A stretch of DNA of 31,258 nucleotides from NCBI GenBank assembly GCA_964556425.1, contig CAZKWC010000034.1, positions 1 through 31,258 on the forward strand, in the 5' to 3' direction. Positions 24,491-31,258 of this stretch are shown piece by piece. Positions within the stretch are counted from its first letter, which is position 1. Every line of letters begins with the position of its first letter. The notes beneath the pieces were generated by a model. The model was not told the origin of the DNA, did not search any database, and worked only from the letters and a program-made list of their open reading frames with translations. The stretch comes from JALQUL01 sp964556425. Lineage in GTDB: Bacteria; Pseudomonadota; Gammaproteobacteria; Burkholderiales; Burkholderiaceae_C. The position numbers were made by a program, and so were the translations under genes.

Positions 24491-25699
24491 ATGTCCCGCA
24501 CTCAAAACCCATGGCAACTCGCTAAACGCACAGAGGCGATGAATCCATCTGTTATTCGTGAAATTTTAAAAGTCACAGAAAAACCAGGCATTATTAGTTT
24601 TGCAGGCGGCCTACCCTCTACCAAAACTTTTGCTATTGATGCATTTGCTAAAGCTTGCCAAGAAGTTTTAAAAGGCCAAGGCGATGCCTTTGCACAAGCT
24701 TCATTGCAATATGCTGCCAGCGAGGGTTACGCCCCCTTGCGCGAAATGGTCGCCGATATGCTACCTTGGAATGTCGATCCAGCCCAAGTCATTATTACCA
24801 CCGGCTCACAACAAGGTCTTGATTTAGTCTCTAAAGTCTTAATTGACCAAGGCAGTAAAGTAGCAGTTGAAACCCCCACCTATTTAGGCGCACTACAAGC
24901 CTTTACGCCAATGGAGCCTGAGTTTGTAGGCATTGCATCCGATGCAGAAGGCATTGATGCAAACGATTTGCGCACAAAGGGAAAAGATGCTCGCTTTTTG
25001 TATATTTTGCCTAATTTCCAAAATCCAACTGGTCGCACCTTACACGAAAAACGTCGTCAAGAAGTAGCTGACGTAGCAGCAGAAATTGGCTTACCGCTCA
25101 TTGAGGACAATCCTTATGGCGAGTTATGGTTTGATCAAGCACCACCGGCCACCCTTACAAGCCGCCTACCTGAACAATCTATTTATTTAGGCTCATTTTC
25201 TAAAATTTTAGCCCCAGGTTTACGCATGGGCTTTATGGTTGCACCGCCTGCCGTTCACTCCAAATTATTACAAGCCAAACAAGCTGCCGACTTGCATAGC
25301 CCAGGCTTTAATCAAAGAGTGATTGTAGAAGTCATGAAAAACGGCTTTTTAGATCGACACATTCCAGAAATTCGTGCCCTATACAAACATCAACGTGATG
25401 TGATGTTAGCCGCACTCAGCAAAGAAATGCCCGCAGGTGTAGAGTGGAATCAACCAGAAGGTGGTATGTTTTTGTGGGTGAAATTACCCACCGTAAATGG
25501 TAAAACCATGAGTGCGGTAGAACTACTACCAGTAGCGGTAGAGCACAATGTCGCCTTTGTTCCAGGTGCACCTTTCTATAGCCATAACCCAGACCCTGCT
25601 ACCTTGCGTTTATCATTTGTAACGGCTTCAGAAGAGCAAATTAATACAGGTATTGCTTTGTTGGCCAAAGCCATTGCACAACACGCATCTACTATGTAA
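24491..25699 (+). CDS. PLP-dependent class I/II aminotransferase
   Basis: A 402-residue fold-type I aminotransferase of the LysN/AraT-like group (MocR-type catalytic domain without a DNA-binding part). Key residues are SEGYAPLRE (77-85), TTGSQQGLDL (103-112), YILPNFQNPTG with N178-P179, LIEDNPYGEL with D206, and Schiff-base K238 in LGSFSKILAPGLRMGF; a C-terminal substrate-binding Arg is in PATLRLSF. It probably moves the amino group of an aromatic, branched-chain or aminoadipate-type amino acid. ATG 24491 has a textbook AAGGAG at 24477-24482; a longer frame from a TTG at 24428 would include this site and is rejected. It lies 73 bp after the exporter pair with no terminator between, so it is probably in the MocR-controlled operon. 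Confidence 0.9.
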   Translation: MSRTQNPWQLAKRTEAMNPSVIREILKVTEKPGIISFAGGLPSTKTFAIDAFAKACQEVLKGQGDAFAQASLQYAASEGYAPLREMVADMLPWNVDPAQVIITTGSQQGLDLVSKVLIDQGSKVAVETPTYLGALQAFTPMEPEFVGIASDAEGIDANDLRTKGKDARFLYILPNFQNPTGRTLHEKRRQEVADVAAEIGLPLIEDNPYGELWFDQAPPATLTSRLPEQSIYLGSFSKILAPGLRMGFMVAPPAVHSKLLQAKQAADLHSPGFNQRVIVEVMKNGFLDRHIPEIRALYKHQRDVMLAALSKEMPAGVEWNQPEGGMFLWVKLPTVNGKTMSAVELLPVAVEHNVAFVPGAPFYSHNPDPATLRLSFVTASEEQINTGIALLAKAIAQHASTM

Positions 25700-25711
25700 T
25701 TTTTGAAAAAC

Positions 25712-25775
25712 AGATGCTTGCAATTTTTTAACGACGCATATTGTCGTATCAATTCAATGCAAGCATCTTTTTATT
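25712..25775 (+). terminator. Terminator after the aminotransferase gene
   Basis: AGATGCTTGCA (25712-25722) pairs perfectly with TGCAAGCATCT (25758-25768), followed by TTTTTATTT. The 35-nt loop contains its own small hairpin (ACGAC/GTCGT). It starts 12 bp after the aminotransferase stop. Confidence 0.85.
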
Positions 25776-25829
25776 TCAATTGACATTCAAGCCCCATTTT
25801 TCAAAACTCCAACTTTAATTGATTCATCT

Positions 25830-26690
25830 ATGAAACGTGCTTTTTCTCAAGTGGATGTCTTCACCAATAAAGCTTACCTAGGCAACCCTTTAGCAGTAGT
25901 GGCTGATGGAAGTGGGCTCAGCACCGAAAAAATGCAAAATTTTGCACGCTGGACTAATCTTTCTGAAACTACTTTTTTATTACCGCCGTCCCACCCAGAG
26001 GCCGATTACCAAGTGCGCATTTTTACGCCAGGCGGAGAGCTACCGTTTGCAGGTCATCCCACTTTAGGTTCATGTTTTGTATTTTTAAACAATGGCGGTA
26101 AAAGCAAAAACTCAGAATTTGTAGTGCAACAATCGGCAGTGGGTTTAGTGAAAGTTACCCAACAGGGTACTCAATTGGCTTTTGCCGCGCCCGCATTAAA
26201 CAGGCAAGATTTAAGCGCTACACAAATCGAACAATTAGCCCAAGCTTTAGGCATTAATAGCCAAGATATTGTGCATGCTCAATTGCTCAATAATGGCCCC
26301 ACTTGGATGAGTTGCTGGTTAAAAAATACCGCCACTGTTTTAGCTTTAAAACCCAACTCCAAAGACTTGCTTGAATTAAGTTTTATGGTGGGAGTAGCAG
26401 CCGCTTACCGCCCAGAAGAAAAAGCACAAATTGCAGGCAATCCCGACATCGAGGTAAGAGCCTTTACTCCAATAGATGGCCTACTAGAAGACCCAGTCAC
26501 TGGCAGTTTAAATGCCAGTTTGGCGCAATGGTTAATAGCCGAAAAAATCTTACCTAAGCAGTACGTAGCACAACAAGGCACTTGTATGCAACGCAAGGGT
26601 AGAGTTGAACTTAGACAAGATTCAAGCGGTCAAGTTTGGGTGGGTGGAGAAGTTCAATTGTGCATAAACGGTGAAGTTGAACTAGAATAA
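25830..26690 (+). CDS. PhzF family isomerase-like protein
   Basis: A 286-residue protein with the two-lobed diaminopimelate-epimerase-like fold of the PhzF family. Visible motifs are FSQVDVFTNKAYLGNPLAVV (5-24), NLSETTFLLPP (43-53) with the conserved catalytic Glu46, FTPGGELPFAGHPTLGSCFV in the N-lobe and AFTPIDGLLEDPVTGSLNASLAQWL in the C-lobe. PhzF itself isomerises an intermediate in phenazine synthesis, but no phenazine genes are near, and most relatives have no known substrate. It follows the aminotransferase terminator and is 19 bp ahead of the VOC gene, which is probably co-transcribed. No Shine-Dalgarno is seen before ATG 25830. Confidence 0.9.
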   Translation: MKRAFSQVDVFTNKAYLGNPLAVVADGSGLSTEKMQNFARWTNLSETTFLLPPSHPEADYQVRIFTPGGELPFAGHPTLGSCFVFLNNGGKSKNSEFVVQQSAVGLVKVTQQGTQLAFAAPALNRQDLSATQIEQLAQALGINSQDIVHAQLLNNGPTWMSCWLKNTATVLALKPNSKDLLELSFMVGVAAAYRPEEKAQIAGNPDIEVRAFTPIDGLLEDPVTGSLNASLAQWLIAEKILPKQYVAQQGTCMQRKGRVELRQDSSGQVWVGGEVQLCINGEVELE

Positions 26691-26709
26691 GCACTTCATA
26701 GGAGGCAGT

Positions 26710-27165
26710 ATGGCAAGAGTCAGTACTTATCTTAATTTTCCTGGTACCACTGAACAAGCATTTTTATTTTATAAAAGTATTTTTGGTGGCGAATTTATTG
26801 GTCGGGTTGCTCGCTTTAAAGATGCTCCTGCTGACCCCAACTGCCCCTTATCAGAAGCCGAACTTAATAAGGTGCTTCATATTGAAATAGCTATTTTAGG
26901 CGGTCATATTTTAATGGGCACAGACGCCCCCGATACCATTGGCATGAATGGTGGTGCACGTCCTAAAAGCTACCTTAATTTAGAGCCCGACTCGAAAGAA
27001 GAGGCAGACCGTTTATTTCATGCACTAGCACTTAACGCCACCATTGAAATGCCAATTCAAGCTATGTTTTGGGGCGCTTATTATGGCTGCCTGATTGATC
27101 AATTTGGCGTTGGATGGATGGTCAACTACGCCCCAATTAACGCTAACTCTAACGCTACTCAATAG
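26710..27165 (+). CDS. VOC-superfamily (PhnB/glyoxalase-like) protein
   Basis: A 151-residue protein of the PhnB-like branch of the vicinal oxygen chelate fold (3-demethylubiquinone methyltransferase-like annotation). Motifs are STYLNFPGTTEQAFLFYKSIFGGEF (5-29), LHIEIAILGGHILMGTDAP (57-75), YLNLEPDSKEEADRLFHALA and the terminal MFWGAYYGCLIDQFGVGWMVNY. Function in this group is mostly unknown; these proteins are small and cytoplasmic. AGGAGG at 26700-26705 is a perfect Shine-Dalgarno four bases before the ATG. Its last 11 bases overlap the end of the convergent binding-protein gene. Confidence 0.88.
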   Translation: MARVSTYLNFPGTTEQAFLFYKSIFGGEFIGRVARFKDAPADPNCPLSEAELNKVLHIEIAILGGHILMGTDAPDTIGMNGGARPKSYLNLEPDSKEEADRLFHALALNATIEMPIQAMFWGAYYGCLIDQFGVGWMVNYAPINANSNATQ

Positions 27166-27985
27166 TTTTCAACTGATTTTTCATCCATTGTTCAATAATG
27201 GAGTGAAGTTGTTGCAAGCCATCTGTTAATGCTGCTGGGCCTGGCTGCAAAATATAGCTTGATTTCACTTCAAACAATTGTTGATTTTTAACTGCTGCCA
27301 CTTCTTGCCAACCTTGCCTTGCCGCTACATGATCGGGCCTAAATTTTTTGCCACACCAAGAACCAATAATAATATCTGGGTTACGATCAATAATGGTTTG
27401 GCTATTGGCAATTATTCGGTTTTTACCTAAAGGCTCTTTGGCAAGTTCAGGAAAACAATCATCGCCACCGGCAATACCTAATAGCTCTGATACCCAAGCA
27501 ATTGCACTAATGTGCGGTACATCCCACTCTTCAAAAAATACCTTTGGCCGTTTGGCGCCAGCATCTGTTAAAGCTTGTACTTGATTTTTTATATTTTGTA
27601 TTTGAGATTGCATTTGGGCAATTTTTTGCAAACCCAAAGTCTCTTGCCCCACCATAGCAGCCACCTGATACAACATAGAAAAAATCTCTGCCACACTACG
27701 CTGATTAAACACGGTAACCTGTATGCCTTGTCTAATTAAAGCAGCTGCAATATCGGCCTGCAAATCTGAAAAACCAAAAACACAGTCAGGTTGTAAATCT
27801 AAAATTTTGTCAATTTTGGCACTGGTAAAGGCACTCACTTTGGGTTTTTCCTGCCTTGCTCTAGATGGGCGTACGGTGTAACCCGAAATACCGACAATTT
27901 TATGCTCTTGGCCTAACTCATATAACCACTCGGTGGTTTCTTCGGTTAAACAAACAATGCGCTGTGGGCCTAATGACATATTCAT
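27155..27985 (-). CDS. BtuF-like (cobalamin/iron-siderophore type) binding protein without signal peptide
   Basis: A 276-residue protein of the helical-backbone metal receptor family (COG0614, BtuF-like). Motifs are RIVCLTEETTEWLYELGQEHKIVGIS (9-34), DKILDLQPDCVFGFSDLQADIAAALIRQGIQVTVFNQRS, VAAMVGQ and DPDIIIGSW-type ligand-binding strands near 205. BtuF-type proteins bind corrinoid, haem or siderophore in the periplasm for an ABC importer. Here the N-terminus (MNMSLGPQRIVC) goes straight into the fold with no Sec signal, and no permease or ATPase partner is nearby. It could therefore be cytoplasmic and work differently, or the start could be misread; no longer in-frame start with a signal peptide is visible. 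It is the last of a leftward run beginning with transaldolase. Confidence 0.78.
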   Translation of the reverse strand: MNMSLGPQRIVCLTEETTEWLYELGQEHKIVGISGYTVRPSRARQEKPKVSAFTSAKIDKILDLQPDCVFGFSDLQADIAAALIRQGIQVTVFNQRSVAEIFSMLYQVAAMVGQETLGLQKIAQMQSQIQNIKNQVQALTDAGAKRPKVFFEEWDVPHISAIAWVSELLGIAGGDDCFPELAKEPLGKNRIIANSQTIIDRNPDIIIGSWCGKKFRPDHVAARQGWQEVAAVKNQQLFEVKSSYILQPGPAALTDGLQQLHSIIEQWMKNQLKTIE

Positions 27986-28032
27986 GATGTGATGGGATAA
28001 GTAGAAGAAGTGTTAGAAGCAAAAATTACTAG

Positions 28033-28977
28033 TCAACGATTGGTTTTTAACCTTTGCAACTCTAAATAAAACAAAGCCAAAATACCCATTAGAGTGGCCA
28101 TCCAAATAGCAGAAATTCGAATACCAATAGCCGCCATAGAACCCAATATCAAAGGTACGCCATAAACGGCCAACAAACTAATTAACACCGCCTCCACCGA
28201 GCCTACACCGCCAGGTAACATAGAAGCAGCACCTGCCAACATTGCCAACGGATAAGCGCCTAATGCTTGTATCAATGGCATTTGAATTTGCAGTTGACTC
28301 AATAAATAAACAAAGGACAAAGCACTGAGTAGCCAAGCTAAAATTCCTACTAACATGGCCACCATACAATCGGTTTTATTCAACCAAACTTTTGCGCCCA
28401 TTAAGCCATTTTTTAATGTGTGAATTAAATGACTTATCCTATTAAAATTCCATTTTTTTAATTGAAGTTCAATCTGTTCAAGTAGCTGTGGCTTAAAAGC
28501 CATCCATAGTACTAAAGCCAAAAATACCAATACAAAGCCCAATAAGAATATAAATATATCAGAGCGACCTACATACAAACTAGCTAATACCAGCACCGAC
28601 ATTAAATCAAATGCCCGCTCAAATACAAAAGCAGAGATCACCACATGTGCAGGCACACCTAATGGTAGGTAATATCTAATTCGAATAAGTTCACCTACTT
28701 TACCTGGTGAGGCCGTTAAAGCATAGCCCGACATATAAGCCAATATACTGGCTTTAATGGGTACTGAATAACTTGCTTTGGTCAGTAAATAATGCCACCT
28801 TAAAAACCGCAATGTATAAATTAAAAAGGTTAACCCCATTAAAACTGGCAAGCTATGCCACAGCTGCATAAGCGCGGCATAGGTTTGCGTTTGCTCATCG
28901 GATTGTAAAAAAAACAAAGCACCAATATAAAGACAACTGAGTATTAAAAACCCTATTAGCGCTTGTTTTATTTTCAT
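28033..28977 (-). CDS. UPF0104/lysylphosphatidylglycerol synthase-like membrane protein
   Basis: A 314-residue inner-membrane protein with about eight hydrophobic segments, of the flippase-like/AglD-YbhN (UPF0104, LPG_synthase_TM) family. Family features are LRFLRWHYLLTKA (57-69), ALTASPGKVGELIRIRYY (81-98), and SMLPGGVGSVEAVLISLLAVYGV near 254-276. Members are found with lipid or glycan synthesis genes, but no activity is assigned to the stand-alone form. It starts 11 bp after the transaldolase stop, so the two are co-transcribed, a neighbourhood that gives no obvious functional link. Confidence 0.85.
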   Translation of the reverse strand: MKIKQALIGFLILSCLYIGALFFLQSDEQTQTYAALMQLWHSLPVLMGLTFLIYTLRFLRWHYLLTKASYSVPIKASILAYMSGYALTASPGKVGELIRIRYYLPLGVPAHVVISAFVFERAFDLMSVLVLASLYVGRSDIFIFLLGFVLVFLALVLWMAFKPQLLEQIELQLKKWNFNRISHLIHTLKNGLMGAKVWLNKTDCMVAMLVGILAWLLSALSFVYLLSQLQIQMPLIQALGAYPLAMLAGAASMLPGGVGSVEAVLISLLAVYGVPLILGSMAAIGIRISAIWMATLMGILALFYLELQRLKTNR

Positions 28978-28988
28978 TGTTTTGTTGC

Positions 28989-29939
28989 TTATGCCAAAGA
29001 TCGAATCAGTGATTCTAACTTGACTATATCGGCATTAAACGCACGAATGCCTTCAGCAAGTTTTTCAACTCCCATGGCATCTTCGTTAAAGGCTAATCTA
29101 AATTGAGCCTCGGTGTATTTCACTTCTGTAATAGCTTGGCCTTGAGCTGCTTTTGCGTCTAGTGCTAAATGCAATGCTTCATTCGACTGGGCTAATTGTG
29201 TTAAAAGTTCGGGGCTAATGGTTAATAAATCACAACCAGCTAAAGCCGTAATCTGACCCACATTTCTAAAGCTAGCGCCCATTACTTCGGTAGCAATTCC
29301 AAAACGTTTGTAGTAGTTAAAAATTTTAGTCACTGACTTAACACCAGGGTCATTGCTATTAGCATTATCAGCCTCTACCCAAGCGGCTCCTGCTTGCTTT
29401 TTATACCAGTCGTAGATACGACCTACAAACGGAGAAATCAATTGCACTTTGGCTTGCCCACAAGCCACTGCTTGGCAAAACGAAAATAACAAAGTTAAAT
29501 TGGTGTGAATACCTTCTTTTTCTAACTGCGCAGCCGCTTGAATACCTTCCCAAGTGGCAGCAATTTTAATTAAGATGCGGTCGCTGGCAATTCCTTTGGC
29601 TTGATACAAAGCCATAATTCTTTTGGCTCTCGCCACTGTGGCTGCCGTATCAAAACTCAAACGAGAGTCCACCTCTGTGGATACACGACCCGGTACATTT
29701 TTTAAAATTTCTGTACCAAATCGTACCAATAAATGATCGACGATTTCATCAATTACCAGCCCGTTACACTGCGCTACTGTTTCTTGCAGTAATGGTAAAT
29801 ATTCTGGCTTTTGTACGCTCTTTAAAATAAGTGATGGGTTGGTAGTGGCATCTTTGGGTTGAAACTGTGCAATTTGCAAAAAGTCTCCGGTATCAGCTAC
29901 CACGGTAGTGAATTGTTTTAAAGCGTCTAATTGGTTCAT
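28989..29939 (-). CDS. tal: Transaldolase
   Basis: The 316-residue product, the length of TalB, moves a dihydroxyacetone unit from sedoheptulose 7-phosphate to glyceraldehyde 3-phosphate in the non-oxidative pentose phosphate pathway. Diagnostic motifs are MNQLDALKQFTTVVADTGDF with catalytic Asp17, KDATTNPSLIL (29-39), GRVSTEVDSRLSFD (84-97), and the Schiff-base lysine K125 in ILIKIAATWEGIQAA. NLTLLFSFCQAVACGQA and LISPFVGRIYDWYKK complete the barrel. It is the first gene of a leftward unit with the UPF0104 protein. A single clear copy, of standard length with all catalytic residues. Confidence 0.96.
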   Translation of the reverse strand: MNQLDALKQFTTVVADTGDFLQIAQFQPKDATTNPSLILKSVQKPEYLPLLQETVAQCNGLVIDEIVDHLLVRFGTEILKNVPGRVSTEVDSRLSFDTAATVARAKRIMALYQAKGIASDRILIKIAATWEGIQAAAQLEKEGIHTNLTLLFSFCQAVACGQAKVQLISPFVGRIYDWYKKQAGAAWVEADNANSNDPGVKSVTKIFNYYKRFGIATEVMGASFRNVGQITALAGCDLLTISPELLTQLAQSNEALHLALDAKAAQGQAITEVKYTEAQFRLAFNEDAMGVEKLAEGIRAFNADIVKLESLIRSLA

Positions 29940-29965
29940 AAGGCATTTTTAAATGAAGAACAAAA

Positions 29966-29982
29966 CCTTGCAATCAACAAGG
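29966..29982 (-). terminator. Weak terminator after the MDR oxidoreductase gene
   Basis: CCTTG (29966-29970) and CAAGG (29978-29982) form a short stem with a 7-nt loop, followed on the minus strand by TTTTGTTCTT. The five-bp stem is short, so termination is uncertain. Confidence 0.35.
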
Positions 29983-30020
29983 CAAGCCTCTCATTTTAGA
30001 ACGAATTAAACACCTACAAG

Positions 30021-31064
30021 TTACACGGTTACCACTAACTTTCCAAAGAAGGCTTTTTCTTTAAAATCTTTTTGCGCCTGCACCAATTGAGCCAATGGAT
30101 AAGCCTTTGCTAATAAAGGTTTTAACTGCCCATTTTCTATGTATTGCACTATAGCTTGTGCATGTTTTGCACTGCCCATAGTAGCACCTAAAATACTTAA
30201 ATGTTTTAAATAAACCTTACGCCAATCAAGCGTGACTATGGGTCCTGCAATAGCACCCGCTGTTACATAACGTCCTCCCACCGCCAAACATTCTAATAAA
30301 GCGGGTACCTGAGAGCCAGCCACAATATCGGCAACCACCGTCACTGTAAGGCCAGGAAACTTCGCCTTTATTAATTCTGGGGTGGCCATTTCATCGCGAT
30401 ATAAAACACCCGCCACTCCTAAGTCTAATAAAGGCTGCTCTTTGCCCTTACCCACTTGAACAATGACCTGAGCACCTCGAATTAAGGCCAATTGCACCAA
30501 GGCAGAGCCCACACCGCCTGATGCCCCTGTTACCAACACCACATCTTGTGAGTTGACTTGTGCCTTATCCAACATATGCTCGGCAGTTTGATAAGCAATC
30601 ATAAAAGTGGCAAGCTCGGCATCGGAATAGGGGCTGTTAATGAGTAATGCATTGCTGCTAGGCACCACCATATACTGCGCAAATCCGCCATCATGCTCGC
30701 TGCCTACATAAGTGGCATCAAATAAAGGTTGAGCTGTGTGGGCATAAATACTAGGGTTGACTATGACTCTTTGGCCTATTCTGGCGCTATCTACCGCTTG
30801 GCCTACTGCCACAATATGCCCCACTGCGTCGGCCCCTTGAATACGCGGAAAGCTAAACCCACCCCCTTGCCAACCAGCCTCTTCAGAAGCACCATAAGCC
30901 CCTTCACGAGTCCAAATGTCGGTATTATTAATGCCGCATGCCGACACCTTTATTAACACCTCGTGGGCTTGCGCTGTTGGCACAGGCACATTGTCCCGTA
31001 ACTCTAATTTGTCATAAGAACCAAATCCTGTTAAGACATAAGCTTGCATTTGGGTGGGAATCAT
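30021..31064 (-). CDS. Zinc-type alcohol dehydrogenase/quinone oxidoreductase-like (MDR) protein
   Basis: A 347-residue medium-chain dehydrogenase/reductase. The N-terminal GroES-like domain has HEVLIKVSACGINNTDIW (38-55) and RIQGADAVGHIVAVG. The Rossmann domain carries VVLVTGASGGVGSALVQLALIRGAQVI (about 175-201) for NAD(P)H. The first zinc-ligand Cys region is present, but the usual G-H-E catalytic-zinc motif is replaced by GADAVG and no four-Cys structural zinc site is seen. It is thus more likely a zinc-free reductase of the quinone oxidoreductase type than a true alcohol dehydrogenase. The substrate is unknown. ATG at 31064 or 31049 (MQAYVLTGFG, the more usual family start) are both possible. 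It is upstream of tal on the same strand. Confidence 0.85.
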   Translation of the reverse strand: MIPTQMQAYVLTGFGSYDKLELRDNVPVPTAQAHEVLIKVSACGINNTDIWTREGAYGASEEAGWQGGGFSFPRIQGADAVGHIVAVGQAVDSARIGQRVIVNPSIYAHTAQPLFDATYVGSEHDGGFAQYMVVPSSNALLINSPYSDAELATFMIAYQTAEHMLDKAQVNSQDVVLVTGASGGVGSALVQLALIRGAQVIVQVGKGKEQPLLDLGVAGVLYRDEMATPELIKAKFPGLTVTVVADIVAGSQVPALLECLAVGGRYVTAGAIAGPIVTLDWRKVYLKHLSILGATMGSAKHAQAIVQYIENGQLKPLLAKAYPLAQLVQAQKDFKEKAFFGKLVVTV

Positions 31065-31159
31065 AAGAGGCTTTCAAGGCTGGAGATAAAGCCCATTTTA
31101 TCGATCTAATTGATTCAATATGACGCTTAAACGACGTGGGCTTAATGTTTAAGTCAAAA
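31065..31159. other. Short intergenic region upstream of the MDR gene
   Basis: About 95 bp with no open frame, hairpin or promoter I can defend; it should contain the MDR promoter unless that gene is transcribed from the reading frame to its right. Confidence 0.4.
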
Positions 31160-31258
31160 CTAACTTCGTTTTTGCAAATCCATCCATTGCCTACCTTTTG
31201 AAGTAAGTTGATACTTTTGCAGTCGACTTTGTGGTTTGTTGGGGATGGTCATTTCAAT
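31160..31258 (-). CDS. C-terminal end of an unidentified protein (partial)
   Basis: Reading leftward from the window edge there are 32 sense codons and a TAG at 31160-31162. The peptide ends with RLQKYQLTSKGRQWMDLQKRS. The Y-x-L-T-x-x-G pattern is common near the end of winged-helix regulators (MarR or PadR types), but 32 residues cannot settle this. It may also be a chance frame, since a 32-codon open stretch is not rare. Confidence 0.3.
   Translation of the reverse strand: MEMTIPNKPQSRLQKYQLTSKGRQWMDLQKRS

Noticed and set aside
1..31258. tRNA, rRNA, CRISPR array or riboswitch
   Set aside because: No cloverleaf-like, rRNA-like or regularly spaced repeat sequence was recognised by reading; a tRNAscan or Rfam search was not possible here.

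Overview
The window is a 31 kb piece of a Gram-negative, AT-rich bacterial chromosome, about 40% G+C in lines sampled by eye. Sec-exported periplasmic proteins, an Atm1-type ABC exporter, a tandem DUF1508 (YegP-like) protein, a DUF1223 protein and a MocR regulator suggest a proteobacterium, probably a betaproteobacterium. That placement is inference, since no rRNA or other phylogenetic marker is present. I see no tRNA, rRNA, CRISPR array, transposase or integrase. Two 100-base N runs (6126-6225 and 8688-8787) mark contig joins and damage three genes.

Left part (1-6400). An MFS transporter and an EamA/DMT transporter diverge. Next comes an AT-rich two-gene cassette: a COG1106-type AAA ATPase and an RloB-family Toprim-like protein, the gene pair of AbiL/RloAB-type anti-phage systems. 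A GG-FAD oxidoreductase gene follows; its apparent break is an assembly artefact.

Centre (6498-17445), a galactoside utilisation block. galE (+) converges on a leftward series of genes. In transcription order these are a MalK/UgpC-like ATPase, a GH42 beta-galactosidase, a sugar-binding protein, two sugar permeases and galactose mutarotase (truncated by the second gap). On the other side of that gap lies a di-haem cytochrome c peroxidase. A LacI-family regulator is divergent from the operon. Their 357-bp intergenic region holds five copies of one hexamer (ATTAGC/GCTAAT), two of them in a tandem repeat over a good candidate promoter. The apparent logic is import of a galactoside, cytoplasmic hydrolysis, then galactose conversion by GalM and GalE. 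galK and galT are not in the window.

Right part (17592-31258). A DUF1508 protein, a DUF1223 thioredoxin-like exported protein, a YciA-like thioesterase and an Atm1-like exporter come first. A MocR regulator is then divergent from an exporter pair (LysE family and DMT, overlapping by 4 bp) followed by an aminotransferase; a strong palindrome with three CCATAC/GTATGG half-sites lies between them. PhzF-like and VOC proteins follow after a terminator. Last are leftward genes: a BtuF-like binding protein without signal peptide, a UPF0104 membrane protein, transaldolase and an MDR oxidoreductase, with the 3' end of one more reading frame at the right edge.

The most interesting points are the AbiL-like pair with a palindrome at its start, the repeated operator-like hexamer in the galactoside promoter, and the MocR-LysE-DMT-aminotransferase module.
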